The notes under the pieces were generated by a model, which was not told the origin of the DNA, searched no databases, and saw only the letters and a list, made by a program, of their open reading frames with translations. This document shows, piece after piece, positions 46,301-56,166 of a stretch of DNA of 64,000 nucleotides; positions within the stretch are counted from its first letter, which is position 1, and each line of letters starts with the position of its first letter. Both the position numbers and the translations under genes were made by a program. Location: NCBI RefSeq assembly GCF_037042905.1, contig NC_087252.1, forward strand, positions 23,329,701-23,393,700, read 5' to 3'. The DNA comes from Lytechinus pictus. Lineage: Eukaryota > Echinodermata > Echinoidea > Temnopleuroida > Toxopneustidae.

Positions 46301-49300
46301 AGTCTCATTTATCAATTTTTACAGCTTTTAAAATTCATGACTTTAAGTTTTGTCAACTATTATTCAAACTTTAACCTATCAACTTGTCTGATTTTTCCTA
46401 TCTCTCTAGAAATAACTTTTAATTTTGGTTAGATTCCTCTTTCACTGTTTGTATACGGTTATGTTTTTGTAGGATGTGTGAAGATTTGAGAAAAATCAAA
46501 CTTCCTCGTTTCGAGTTGAATCATAAAATATGTTAACATATTGTGAATAAATGATCTTTGTAATATTATCATCCTTCATTCCTGTCATCCGGTTTGAGAC
46601 CTGGACACTGAAGAACCATAACATTTCCTTGTTTCGGATTCCGATCCACAAAATCTTTGCATGAATTATCGCGGGTAAATGCTAAAACATGTGGTGCTTA
46701 AAGAACAAGTCCACCCCAACAAAAAGTTGATTTGAATAAAAAGAGAAAAATCCAACAAGCACATCACTGAAACTTTCATCAAAATCGGATGTAAAAAAGT
46801 TATGAAATTCTAAAGTTTCGCTTAATTTCACAAAATAGTAATATGCACATCCCGGTCAGTATGCAAATGAGGGAACTGATGACATCACTCAGTCACTATT
46901 TCTTTTGAATTTTATTATACAAAATATGAAATATTCTAATTTTCTCCTCATTGTCCTGTGAAAAAAAGTTTTATTTCACCCTGAACATGTAGAATTACCA
47001 TTGTTTAACGTTTTATGGTAAAGTCATGTTGGTCCTTATTGCCAAGTCTGTAAAAATTGAATAATTGTATAATTCAAACAATAAAAAACAAAAGAAATAG
47101 TGATTTTTTTTTTTTTAGTTTTTTTTTTAAGAACAAGTGCACACCTAGTTACAAATAATGCGTAAAGCATTTTCTTTTATTTGAATGCAGGATAAAAGAG
47201 CATAGGTGTCGTAGCCGGGGATCGAACCCCGGACTTTCCATGTATAGCCGCCTTAGACCACTCGGCCACGGCACCTCCATGAGTGAGTGACATCATCGAT
47301 TCTTCCATTTGCATGTGACTAAGTTTTGCATGGAACTATTTTGTGAAAAATAAGCAAAACTTTAAGATGTCATAACATTCTCATTTTACATCCGATTTTG
47401 ATGAAATTTTCAGCATTATGCTTGTATGATTTTTCTTTATTGATTCAAATCAACATTTTTCTGGGGTGGACTTGACCTTTAATTTCATTTTATTTGATCT
47501 TCCTGTAAGAACTTCTGCATTTTGACACCATGATCACCAACCTGCGCCTTTTCATTTCAGAGATACCATTATACCATGGGCGGAAATCCCAGGGGGGACA
47601 GGGGGGACGTGTCCCCCCTACCAAAAATAGTAGGGGGGACACAATATCAAATGTCCCCCCTACTATTTTTGGTCTTTTATGATGGAGAAAAATGCATCAT
47701 TCACATTCGAAATAATACATGTATTTTGGACTAAATGACCTTACATTTTGGGTGAAAACCTTTGTTTATTTTGCTTGTCAAATTTTCAAGAGTGAATAAA
47801 ATAAGATGAGGGGAAAACTTAGAAAGAATATTTCATGTCACTATATAAAATTTTCGCTCGCGCTTCGCGCTCGCATTGCCTGTTAAGTGATTTTTCAATA
47901 TGGAGCTTAGATATCATGTTTGGAAGTCAATATACATTATACATTTCACCTCGGAAATCGAACTTTCATTATTTTGTGTGATTTACAAACGGATTTAAAA
48001 AAAAGTGATTTATAAAAGTTACAGCTTTATGGTCTGAATATTGGCATTTTCTACTCGCACTGAGCGCTCGCAAAATTCGATTTATTCAGTATCTATTATT
48101 TTTGTGTATTCCATTTAGATTGAAAATATCCCTTTTCAAGTCTGATTGTCAAAACGTAGCAGATAGTGCTACTTGTATTTTGATTGGCGATTTATGTATG
48201 TCTCAATATTGATTTTCATGACAGTTTATCAAAGATTTTGGCTCGCAATTTGCGCTCGCATTGATGGTTAAAAATATTTTAACTGATGCATTCTATTCCT
48301 AATTACAAAAGTGCTTGAAATGTCCAGTTTTCAGGCCATAATATCATCAGATTTCTCGCCCGCAAAATGCGTTAATAAATAAGATATAAATTTAATGATT
48401 AAATTGTCCCTTTTGTTTCATCTCGCGCTTAGTAAGAGGAATAGGAAGATAGTCATCATTTCCATATGACTTGTCCTATAAGGATGTCCCGGTCCTATGG
48501 CAAACCTCAAATAATAATGAAATATTAAGTGTGATCCATATCCACCTCACAATTTTCCTACAAAGTGCATGAAATATATAGCTGAAATTGACTCTTTTTT
48601 TTTTCAGATCAGAATATCAAAAAGTTTAAGCTCGCGCTTCGCGCTCGCTGATAGATGTGTAAAATGCCGAGATTCTAGGTCTAAATCTGAAAAACGCTTA
48701 TGTTTATTCAGATATTCAATTCGTTCTCTATTTAAATCATTATCCAGTTTCAGATTACAATATCAAAAATTTTGTGCTCGCATTATTAATGTAGAAATAT
48801 CCCCTATTACTCATCCTTTTCATGATTTACAAAACATGAGTGTCCCGTTTTTAGGTCTAAATCTCGAATTTTTCTGCTCACGCTTCGCTTACATCAATTG
48901 TTTAGTTATATAGCTACCCTGTTCACCATTACAAAAATTGATTAAAATTTTCGATTCTTTTTGAAAAAATGTCAAAAATTTTCAGCTCGCGATTCGCGCT
49001 GGCATTTATTGTTGAAATATGTAACGTCTTCATGGCTAAGTGCAAGCAATCCTTAACAAGTACCTTTTTGATCAATTCAAATTAAACGTATATGAACATT
49101 TTCTGGCTGCATTTTGCACTCGCTTTATTTATGTAAGGACCGGGTGTAAGAAAGACCCCCAATTACTCATCCTTTTCATGATTTACAAAACATGAATAGA
49201 GTGTCTCGTTCTTAGGTCTAAATCTCAAAACTTTCCGCTCGCGCTTCGCGTTCGCATCAATTGTTTAGTTATATACCTATTATATGTTTAAGTTACAAAA

Positions 49301-50768
49301 AGTGCTTAGAATTTCCAGTCTTTAGGTAAAAATTTCAAAAATTTTCAGCTCGCGCTTTGCGCTCGCATTATTTGATTGTTGAAATACGTAGCGTCTTCAT
49401 GGCTAATTGCAAGCAGTCTTTAACAGGTACCTTTTCCATCAGTTAACCTCTGCTCGCACTTCGCGGTCGTGGTAAATATTTAGTTGTATATACATCTTTT
49501 TCAGGATAACAAACATTGCCCAAAATGTTCAAATTTTAGGAAAAAAATACATAAATTTTCCCAAAAAAATTTGCTCGCGCTTCGCGCTCGCATTATATAA
49601 ATAAGGACAATGATATCAGATATTTATGTTGATTTATAAGAATAAAGATAAAAAGTGACCATGAGGACTACTCCTTCAATGAAACAGACAAAAATTACCT
49701 TCGAGCGGCCGATCGGGGATTAATATGGCTGAAAATGTTTTTGTCCCCCCCCCCAGGCTGGATCAGCCCGTTGTCCCCCTTACCTTTCGGGACAGATTTC
49801 CGCCCATATAAGATGTAAAAAAGGTCATTGACCTTTGAAAGGCTTTGACCTTGAATGTTATGGGTGAATGAGCATTTTAGGTACTTAATTTTATCTTATT
49901 TTATCTTCTTGTAACAATCTGTGCACTTTGACACCATGGTCACCAACATGTAGTATTTTATTTGGGAGATACCATTATACAGTATATTTAAATTGGTCAT
50001 TGACCTTTGACCTTGAAAAAAAAAACACTTTCCCCACCCCGGCTTTCTCCTTACTTTTTTTTTTTTTTTTTTTTTTGGGGGGGGGGTAAATGTCGACACC
50101 CATACCTACTCAAATCAGTTGAAAAACCATTTCCAATCATTTTATTCCAGATGGTTACTGATTGCGGGATACTATGGATGTATGCCAGTTGTCCTCCGAC
50201 CCCCCCCCAAAAAAAAAAAAAAAAATTAATAAATCCCAGTGGGTAATAAATTACACCTTACACTGTAAAAACGGTGGTGTTAAAACTGACACCAGTTGGT
50301 GTTAATAGAGGACCACAACCTGAGGTGTTAGAATGACACCCTAGAGATGGAACATTACGCCAAAGAGTGTATAAGTAACATCCAAAGGTGTTGTAATAAC
50401 ACCTATAGGTGTTAAACTAACACTGTCAATTTAACACCGGAGTAGAATAACTGGTGTGGCCCTTTATGTACACCGGTTAACACCACAGTTTTTGCTGTGT
50501 AGTGATATCTTATGACGCAAAAGAGTGTAAAACTAACAACCATGCACCCATGGATGTTGAACTAGCACTGCAAATTTAACACCGGAATCAAACGTGTAAT
50601 CCGGTTAACACAACAATTCTTGCCTGTGTGCTTTGTAATGTTTTCAAAACGGTACTAATAAACATTTCTTGCAACAGACTAGGATTTATTAAATTAAAAA
50701 TTCTTACCAGTTCCATATGACAGGCCTGCAACTGCCAGAAGAAGGACTGTGACGATGATACACTTCAT
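39989..50768 (-). CDS. Secreted Cys-rich, probably GPI-anchored protein (Ly6/uPAR-like), three exons
   Basis: Exons 50768-50708, 41569-41432 and 40341-39989 join in phase 1 at both introns with GT-AG sites, giving 183 residues. Residues 1-19 are a signal peptide (MKCIIVTVLLLAVAGLSYG). The mature part has eight Cys (26, 29, 43, 53, 60, 90, 99, 150), starting with the L-x-C-x2-C opening common in Ly6/three-finger proteins. There are five N-glycosylation sequons: N44, N56, N66, N84 and N153. The small-residue stretch GGAGS at 158-162 followed by a hydrophobic tail (VVVVIAALLMAIFA, 167-180) looks like a GPI-attachment signal. Signal-peptide exon, first-half exon and final exon with phase-1 introns is the layout of Ly6/CD59 genes. 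The terminal CC...CN signature is absent, so the fold is a proposal. Likely an outer-surface protein; ligand unknown. Intron 1 is 9.1 kb of repeats. Confidence 0.75.
40813..41104. mobile_element. MITE-like element in intron 2
   Basis: The ends AGGGCGTCGACCCATG and CAGGATCGACGCCT are loosely inverted. The inside holds GCGCGCCTTACGCGCC (40859-40874) and a C/A-run (41043-41067). This GC core within AT-rich sequence recalls the cores in 47573-49808. Confidence 0.5.
41210..41402. mobile_element. hAT-like MITE with G-run, truncated
   Basis: The right end GGATCCGCCAGTG matches the 5765-6082 family, as do GGGGGGCACAT-TTTTAATGGCATTTTTACATTAAAA and the GCCGGCTGTGCCCC tract. The left end is missing or decayed. 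It stops 30 bp short of exon 2 of the Ly6-like gene. Confidence 0.65.
41432..41569 (-). CDS. Exon 2: five-Cys segment
   Basis: The acceptor CTGGTTTAG precedes it and the donor G|GTAATAC follows. 138 bp, phase 1 in and out. It reads C-K-A-C near its start and ends T-A-C-G-R-A-T-I-N. Before splicing, the frame is open on both sides only briefly. Confidence 0.8.
41570..42780 (-). repeat. Intron 1, proximal part; 200-bp tandem duplication
   Basis: Two copies of a block starting GTATGCCTAATGCAAAAACA (about 42195 and 42396) and including GGGGAAGCTCTTGAA and TCATGGTTGTA. The period is about 202 bp, spanning about 42168-42550. A TA microsatellite (42146-42166) precedes it and a G-run lies at 42692-42703. 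No gene was recognised elsewhere in the stretch. Confidence 0.65.
42785..43340. repeat. CACAGTGTGA-type satellite block 3
   Basis: Shares AGTGTGGAACACAATATGAAATCACCTTCACACTG and GTCCACAATGTGAACACACTG type words with 13880-14965. It is interrupted by the MITE at 43012-43322. Confidence 0.7.
43012..43322. mobile_element. MITE with GGCCCGTATTCTGAAGTCGG ends, copy 2
   Basis: Ends identical to 22180-22493. It is flanked by ACT on both sides (43009-43011 and 43323-43325), giving a 3-bp target duplication. It sits inside the satellite block. Confidence 0.87.
43341..45282. other. Intron 1 sequence, no gene seen
   Basis: AT-rich. C-runs lie at 43360-43370 and 44525-44534. I see no tRNA, exon or clear repeat boundaries. 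Confidence 0.45.
45283..45362 (-). mobile_element. SINE tail fragment
   Basis: TATAGCGCTTAATACATCGG and GTCTAAGCGCTTTACAGATA match the 3' tail seen at 30100-30150. An AATAATAATAAT tail on the + strand side marks a - strand insertion. Confidence 0.6.
45940..46412. repeat. Dispersed fold-back repeat, copy 2
   Basis: Collinear with 2675-3185: GAAAGAAATCGGACAGG, CCATGTACTTTATTATCATGG, GGGGCAGTAAGACAGG, TGTATTGGAGTAAATGAAAGAG and TTTGAAGTCTCATTTATCAA. It also lies in intron 1 of the Ly6-like gene. Confidence 0.65.
47104..47281 (-). mobile_element. tRNA-derived SINE, nested, with TSD
   Basis: On the - strand: tRNA-like head (47275-47205), a short body, then a poly(A) tail (T-run at 47104-47130 on +). 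5-bp direct repeats AGTGA flank it (47099-47103 and 47282-47286). It inserted by LINE-type retrotransposition into fold-back copy 3. Confidence 0.88.
47205..47275 (-). ncRNA. tRNA-like SINE head (pseudo-tRNA)
   Basis: 71 nt: GGTGCCG...CGACACC acceptor with one mismatch, D arm GCC...GGC, box A TGGCCGAGTGG, box B GGTTCGATCC with one base missing from the T-loop, and T-stem CCGGGG/CCCCGG. The anticodon stem does not pair properly. It is therefore a SINE promoter head rather than a working tRNA. Confidence 0.75.
47573..49808. mobile_element. 2.2-kb element with G/C-rich ends and periodic GCTCGCGCTTCGCGCTCGC cores
   Basis: Ends ATGGGCGGAAATCCC and GGGACAGATTTCCGCCCAT are inverted, each followed inward by GGGGGGACA/TGTCCCCC runs. 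Inside AT-rich sequence lie about 14 versions of AGCTCGCGCTTCGCGCTCGCAT, near 47855, 48050, 48238, 48353, 48419, 48629, 48773, 48874, 48984, 49103, 49230, 49345, 49448 and 49571. The core is close to palindromic. The frame at 48569-48913 has no recognisable protein domain. I judge this a non-autonomous inverted-repeat element of unknown family. Confidence 0.7.
49809..50260. repeat. Flank of the 2.2-kb element; partial duplicate of 47500-47575
   Basis: CTTCTTGTAACAATCTG...GACACCATGGTCACCAAC and GAGATACCATTATAC (about 49904-49981) repeat the sequence just left of the element (47500-47573), so the element entered a pre-existing tandem repeat. A T-run/G-run pair lies at 50048-50086 and a C-run/A-run at 50201-50225. 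Confidence 0.55.
50261..50498. mobile_element. MITE with CACTGTAAAAACGG termini
   Basis: CACTGTAAAAACGGTGGTGTTA at the left and GTTAACACCACAGTTTTTGCTGTG at the right, with GGTGTTA/TAACACC pairs throughout. Relative of 4991-5236. It lies about 210 bp past the donor of exon 1 of the Ly6-like gene. Confidence 0.7.
50708..50768 (-). CDS. Exon 1: signal peptide
   Basis: The ATG at 50768 opens 20 codons of a classical signal peptide, then G|GTAAGAA. Phase 1 matches exon 2. It is too short to be found by ORF length, but the Met-Lys-Cys start, hydrophobic core and donor agree. Confidence 0.8.
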
Positions 50769-50860
50769 GCTTCTAAGAATTCGTGAGAAAGATCAGATTT
50801 AATAAGGGATTATGTCTCCATTTAGCACAACTGTATTATTTTGGTTGTAACGAATAACAG

Positions 50861-50870
50861 CATTTATATA
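50861..50870 (-). promoter_or_regulatory. TATA box of the Ly6-like gene
   Basis: TATATAAATG on the - strand, about 95 bp ahead of the start codon. This leaves room for a start site near 50835 and a 5' UTR of roughly 65 nt. Confidence 0.5.
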
Positions 50871-50879
50871 TTTTTTTAA

Positions 50880-51399
50880 ATATTTTGAGAGATCATATCG
50901 TGTTTCTGTAATATATAGGACGCCGGGGGTGCGTCAAATGTATTGCTGTACACATGCGTGACCAAATAATTTCCAAACACCCCATTAACGAGTTTTTCTC
51001 TGTGTGCAAACTAACCCTAAATTTTTTTCGCGGGCTTTGTTTACACATTTTGGCCCCAACTTTTCTTTTAAATTTTGAGTGAACCATGTCGTTACATGAA
51101 GCGACATCTTCACATTTTCTGACAGCCAAGTTGATTGATGTGAAACATGAAATGTTTCCACAGCACCTCTCAGATCTAGAGTCGCACACAGTCCTGGGTC
51201 AGCATTTTTAGCCACTAGCCCACACAGTATAGGGACCAATATGCATACATGCATTTCCAGCACATTTTATGGAGTATTTAAGCCTTATTTTTCACTATTT
51301 AGGAAATTTTGAGGTAAGTAAATAGCAATGTCTGTAGTGATAATGCTGCTAAAAAGCCTTGGAAAATTACAACAAAGGATATTTTTTGTTGGGGGGGGG
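50880..51399. other. Upstream flank of the Ly6-like gene
   Basis: No recognised gene. The overlapping - strand frames at 50893-51263 lack splice or domain support. A G-run of 12 ends at 51402. Confidence 0.4.
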
Positions 51400-51407
51400 G
51401 GGCGAGT

Positions 51408-51521
51408 CAGTGGCGGACCGTGACCCGGAGGAGACAAAGCATTGGAGGGGCACTGTATTGTTTGAGAACAATGCGTTGCCCCTCCAATGCTTTGTCTCCT
51501 CCGGGTCACGGTCCACCACTG
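51408..51521. mobile_element. 114-bp hAT-like MITE, near-perfect hairpin with 8-bp TSD
   Basis: Begins CAGTGGCGGACCGTGACCCG and ends CGGGTCACGGTCCACCACTG. The 45-nt arms differ by one or two bases. Perfect 8-bp repeats GGGCGAGT flank it (51400-51407 and 51522-51529). Confidence 0.9.
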
Positions 51522-51529
51522 GGGCGAGT

Positions 51530-51948
51530 AGAGGTCTTGATAAATTATATAAATCGTGCTAATATAACAAGTTGAATCAAGGAAAGTTACAAAGAGGAGG
51601 AAGGAAAAGCACAAAACGAAATGGCGATATGATGAAGTAGAAGAAAGGCGGCAAAGAAAAAAAATAAAAAAAGGAAGAGGAATAATTGAAAGGGGTCCAG
51701 TTTATACAGTTACAGTCGATTTCAATCAAACTAAAATTGGAAACAATCTCAATTGTGTATTCTAATAGATAAGATAAAATATTAATTTGAGTTTGGATTT
51801 ATCGCAAACATTTGTAAGGTGGGCCCCAAATTACTTCACTGTGGGAAAAAAACAACAACACAAAACATCAAAAGTATATCTTTTTCAATATATTTTCCGG
51901 TCGTCTGGCTATGATAGACGTAATTTTGACGCTTCAGCTACATGAGTT
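51530..51948. other. Unassigned purine-rich stretch
   Basis: No gene seen. A AAGAAAAAAAATAAAAAAAGGAAGAGG tract is at about 51650-51680. Confidence 0.4.
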
Positions 51949-52306
51949 TCTATTTAATCATGACCATCCTCTCGAACCAACTCACCCCAAACCCTCAACA
52001 AAATTTAAATTCCTCTGCGTGCAGCATAATACTCAAAACTATCAACAAAAGCAGACTCCTCAGACCAGTGACAAGAAATGTTACAAACTCGATCTAAATA
52101 CATACAAGTAAAAAGTCGTACCTGAATAATCAAGAACTCTCTTTGAAACCGTGGCACTAAAAAGTAAAACGGGAGAGACGATCGATGGATGCATGTAACC
52201 ACCTCAATTAAGTCAACTGGTACGATCACACAGACGCACTTGTAATATATGTAAGCCTACCCTGCACCAAAAGGTCGCGTCATAAAATGGCGGTTAACGA
52301 GGCTGT

Positions 52307-52899
52307 TTAAAGGACAAGTCCACCCCAACAAAAAGTTGATTTGATTAAAAAGAGAAAACTCCAACAAGTATAACACTGAAAATTTCATCAAAATCGGATG
52401 TAAAATAAGAAAGTTATGACATTTTGAATTTTCGCTTAATTTCGCAAAACAGTTATATGCACATCCTGGCTGGTATGCAAATGAGAAGACTATGACGTCA
52501 TCCACTCACTATTTCTTTTGTATTTTATTATATGAAATATGAAATATTCTAATTTTCTCCTCATTGTCAAGTGATACAACGATTAATTCCTCCCTGAACA
52601 TGTGGTATTAGCATTGTTTAATACTATATGGTTCAGTCAAGTTGGTCCTTATCTATAAAAAATGAAATATTGTATAATTCAAACAATGAAAAAACAAAAG
52701 AAATAGTGAGTGATGGACATCATCGACTGACTCACCTAGTTGTGCATATCACTGTTTTGTGAAAAATAAGCGAAACTTTAAATTGTCATAACTTTCTTAT
52801 TTTAAATCCAATTTTAATGAAATTTTCAGCACTATGTTAGTTTGATTTTTTTTCTATTCATTCAAGTCAACAATTTTCTGGGGTGGACTTGACCTTTAA
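52307..52899. mobile_element. TA-flanked fold-back MITE, copy 4
   Basis: TTAAAGGACAAGTCCACCCC to GGGGTGGACTTGACCTTTAA. Internal arms as in copy 1 at 18352. Its partner in the duplicated block is 56167-56760. Confidence 0.88.
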
Positions 52900-53122
52900 G
52901 AAACGAATCTGTGCATTTGCATGCAGGGGCGTAGATAGCCGGGGAGGATCGATGCAGTGTAAAATAATCACCCAGATTTTTAAGGAGAAAAAAGTTCTTT
53001 ATATTAACTTTTAGCCACTATCATTAGTATTATTATTAGCAGTATAATTGTTGTTATTATTGTTATTATAATGCAATGATGATTCAAGATTCACGTGTGA
53101 AAAAAGTCCCTATATAGGCTTG

Positions 53123-53704
53123 ATGCCCTTTCACACTGTAAAATTTTAAATTCAAATGATACCAGTGAAAAATAAGGTTAATGAAGAATAACTAGCAGGT
53201 ATGAAACCAAACTAGAACATGATTAGAATCACGAACGCTAATCACAGCACGATTACAATAGCAAATTCAAGATTCACGTGTGAAAAGGTCCTACATCTAA
53301 AAGACAATGATGATTGCAATTCGTCTTTAGAATCATCGGACCTTTCACACTCTCACTCTCACTTATTTTAATTCGAATTCCCGAGCGAAGGCGGTATGTG
53401 TCCTTTGTGACTTGTCAATCAAAACACTGCATCGATACGATGAGTGCATGACAATTGTATTATCCACGGAAGTGCTTGAAAGCTCCACCCCAAAGATGTT
53501 CTGAGGTCAAGCCTTTCACACGTTAAATTCGTACCGTAATTTGAGTGAAACTTAACCGGAATTCACCTCCGGAGTAGAATTTGAATTCGCGATTGTGATT
53601 AGCGTTCGTGATAGTTGGTTTCACGCGTGCTACAAATTCGTCATTAGCCTAATTTGTCACTGGAATCAATCAAATTACGATTTTTTTTTACCGTGTGAAA
53701 GAGC
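53123..53704. mobile_element. Long-arm fold-back repeat
   Basis: The left arm CCCTTTCACACTGTAAAATT...AATCACGAACGCTAATCACA is mirrored by TGTGATTAGCGTTCGTGATA...TTACCGTGTGAAAGAGC. Copy 2 of the duplication lacks the left arm: it reads ATTCAAGATTCACGTGTGAAAAGG without the 183 bp that lie between two copies of that word (53082 and 53265) in copy 1. Confidence 0.65.
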
Positions 53705-54455
53705 GGTTAGACTTGAACCGATCACTCTAGCTGTTTTGATTTGCGACCATCCTAACCAGACGCAGACGCGTTCTACAACGCACCAATTCCTTTGAAAATG
53801 CAAGTCAAATCATATAGGACAGCTGATCGTCCGAAGAATTGGACCGGGCAAAAATTGCAAATATGTCGTTTGTCCATAGCCCAGGACGGCAATGCTGTTT
53901 TGATTCACCGATTTTCGACAAAGGCTATTTTGTAATTGATGGGCTTTTGACAAAGAGATTATCTGCGTTATATCTGCATAGTGATCTCGAGAATGACCAA
54001 TTGCACATGAACCGACGACAGATGGTGTCGTTGGTATCTGATAATAGGGTGACATTCATCGGTTGGTGAATGAGTTCCCAAAATGTGACTGTTATTGTCA
54101 TCTGAATAACATTCTCTCAATTCCAGCTGCGGCGGAACCGAGAGACCATATGGATCGATGACCCCACCATTTTTAAAGTGGGTTCCTACCCCCCCCCCCC
54201 CCCCCACCCCGCCCCACTTTTCAAGACAGACGCGATCTATTTTTTACTAAGCAAAGTATAAATATGTCATTTGGTCCAATTTTGCATTCTAAAATCTCAA
54301 AATTTTCCCACGCGGTCGTACCGCTCCCGCGCTTAATCTTACCAAAAAAAATGTCCATGAAAAATTCCTCCGTTTAGCTGTATTGCAAATGTAATGTCTG
54401 GGGCCCATTTTCGAAGAGCTACGATTTATCTGATCAACTTCAACTGTATAGGAAT

Positions 54456-54770
54456 CACTAGCGTACCTACGGGGGGGGGGGGGCAGGGGGGCACTCTGCC
54501 CCCCCCTGACGAGTCACAACCCATGCAAAAACGTATCTTCCCCCCCCCCCCCATGACGGGCTTGAAAAACCTTTTTTGCCCCCCGGCTGACCAGCTTTAA
54601 GACCTTTAATGCCCCCCCCCCTGACGAGCTTGAAGACCTTTTTTTTTTTTTTTTTTTTTTGCTTGTCAATTTTTTCTGGTACGAAATCCTTTATTTGTGA
54701 TCGAAGACTTTTTTTTTTTTTTTTTTGCTTTTTGCCCCCCCCCCTGTGGAAAATCCTAGGTACGCCACTG
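54456..54770. mobile_element. hAT-like MITE with G/C/T-runs, inserted after the duplication
   Basis: Begins CACTAGCGTACCTACGGG and ends CCTAGGTACGCCACTG. Flanks ATAGGAAT (54448-54455) and ATAGAAAT (54771-54778). The empty site ATAGAAAT is preserved in copy 2 at 58685-58692. Same family as 36798-37011. Confidence 0.92.
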
Positions 54771-55777
54771 ATAGAAATCCATTGATCTCGTAATTTTGTC
54801 TACAAACAATTTGCACTACATCCCTATTCAAACAATCAGTGATTATATGAATTTACAGCATATCTAGAAAATATTTCGAGTAATCATGCATTTTAGGTGA
54901 TGAGGTTGCTGGCTTTCCATAGTTAGGTTTGATCATATCAATCGTAACTCTTTGTAAGACGGGGTCCTGGTGCATTAAGGGAGTACGGTTATACTGAGTC
55001 CAATTTCTGAAAAATTCCAGTGCATTTTAAATATGGTTTAACTTTGATCATAAACCAAGCTAAACATCCACTGGTATGGGGTGGGGCTGTCATATCCTGA
55101 CATCTTTGAGGGAGGGGGGGGGGGGTGATTTGTTCAAACATAGATCTACAATCTTCAAGTTAAGTGTACAATTCAATATTGTGGTCAATTGGTTTACATG
55201 GTTGGGGATTACTGACACAAATATTTTTTTCTGTGAGGGATTCTTTTTATTTTATTTTATTTTGTTTATTAATTTATTATTATTATTATTATTATCATCA
55301 TTTTTTTTTTTTTTTTTTTTTTTTTGGGGGGGGGGGGGTGGTCAGTTGCATAATGAACCCAAAATATATACGGGGGCCATTCATATTGAACGATATAAAA
55401 ATTATTTTTGGGGAAAAAAAAGCTGCGAAGGAGAGATTGAAGCGAGCGAGAAAATTTCTAGACCTTTTTGATACAACTATCAAATCTAAATTTGTGATAG
55501 ATTATTGACGTATATTTATATTCATATTGATATCATATTCCTCCATTTAAAAAATACTTTTCTTTCTTTTCTCAGTTTTTTTTTGTTCTTCGTGGTAAAA
55601 CGTTTGGGGTCCATGGCCCCCTAAGCTCCTTTTTTTACGTCAGTTGGATCCAATGGACCCAATTTTCTGAGGACAACAGTCACTCTATTATGCTTGTGCA
55701 TGGGCCCATACATTTGTTTGTCATAGTTGATGATGGATACGCTAGTGGCAATCCTCTAGTCTGCCTTTTTTAGTACT

Positions 55778-55779
<2 letters not shown>

Positions 55780-55808
<29 letters not shown>
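55780..55808 (+). repeat. TA microsatellite at the duplication junction
   Basis: A run of TATATA of about 29 nt lies exactly between the two duplicated units. Confidence 0.9.
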
Positions 55809-55811
<3 letters not shown>

Positions 55812-56166
55812 ATTTGATCATGACCATCCTCTCGAACCAACTCACCCCAAACCCTCAACAAAATTTTAAATTCCTCTGCGTGCAGCATAATACTCAAAAC
55901 TATCAACAAAAGCAGACTCCTCAGACCAGTGACAAGAAATGTTACAAACTCGATCTAAATACATACAAGTAAAAGTCGTACCTGAATAATCAAGAACTCT
56001 CTTTGAAACCGTGGCACTAAAAAGTAAAACGGGAGAGACGATCGATGGATGCATGTAACCACTTCAATTAAGTCAACTGGTACGATGACACAGACGCACT
56101 TATAATATATGTAAGCCTACCCTGCACCAAAAGGTCGCGTCATAAAATGGCGGTTAACGAGGCTGT

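Larger units (their letters stand above)
46698..47482. mobile_element. TA-flanked fold-back MITE, copy 3, with nested SINE
   Basis: Arms as in copies 1, 2, 4 and 5. It is interrupted at 47103/47282 by a 178-bp SINE. Without the SINE and one 5-bp repeat it reads AAATAGTGAGTGACATCATC, exactly as in the uninterrupted copies. Confidence 0.88.
51949..55779 (+). repeat. Tandem segmental duplication, copy 1
   Basis: Matches 55809-59644 in order and orientation, with a few percent differences by eye. It starts TTAATCATGACCATCCTCTC and ends near TTTTTAGTACTAGG. It contains a fold-back MITE (52307-52899), an inverted-arm repeat (about 53123-53704), C-runs (54190-54206) and a G-rich MITE (54456-54770) absent from copy 2. 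No host exon was recognised. Confidence 0.9.

Noticed and set aside
47205-47275. Functional tRNA on the - strand
   Set aside because: The anticodon stem fails to pair, the T-loop lacks a base, and it is followed by a SINE body and poly(A) tail with a target duplication, so it is a SINE head.
48569-48913. 114-codon frame inside the periodic element
   Set aside because: Its sequence follows the repeated GCTCGCGCTTCGCGCTCGC spacing and changes frame between cores; no conserved protein segment is visible.
55076-55508. Frames of 131 and 114 codons in the first duplication copy
   Set aside because: T-run and G-run translations; the matching part of copy 2 breaks the frames.
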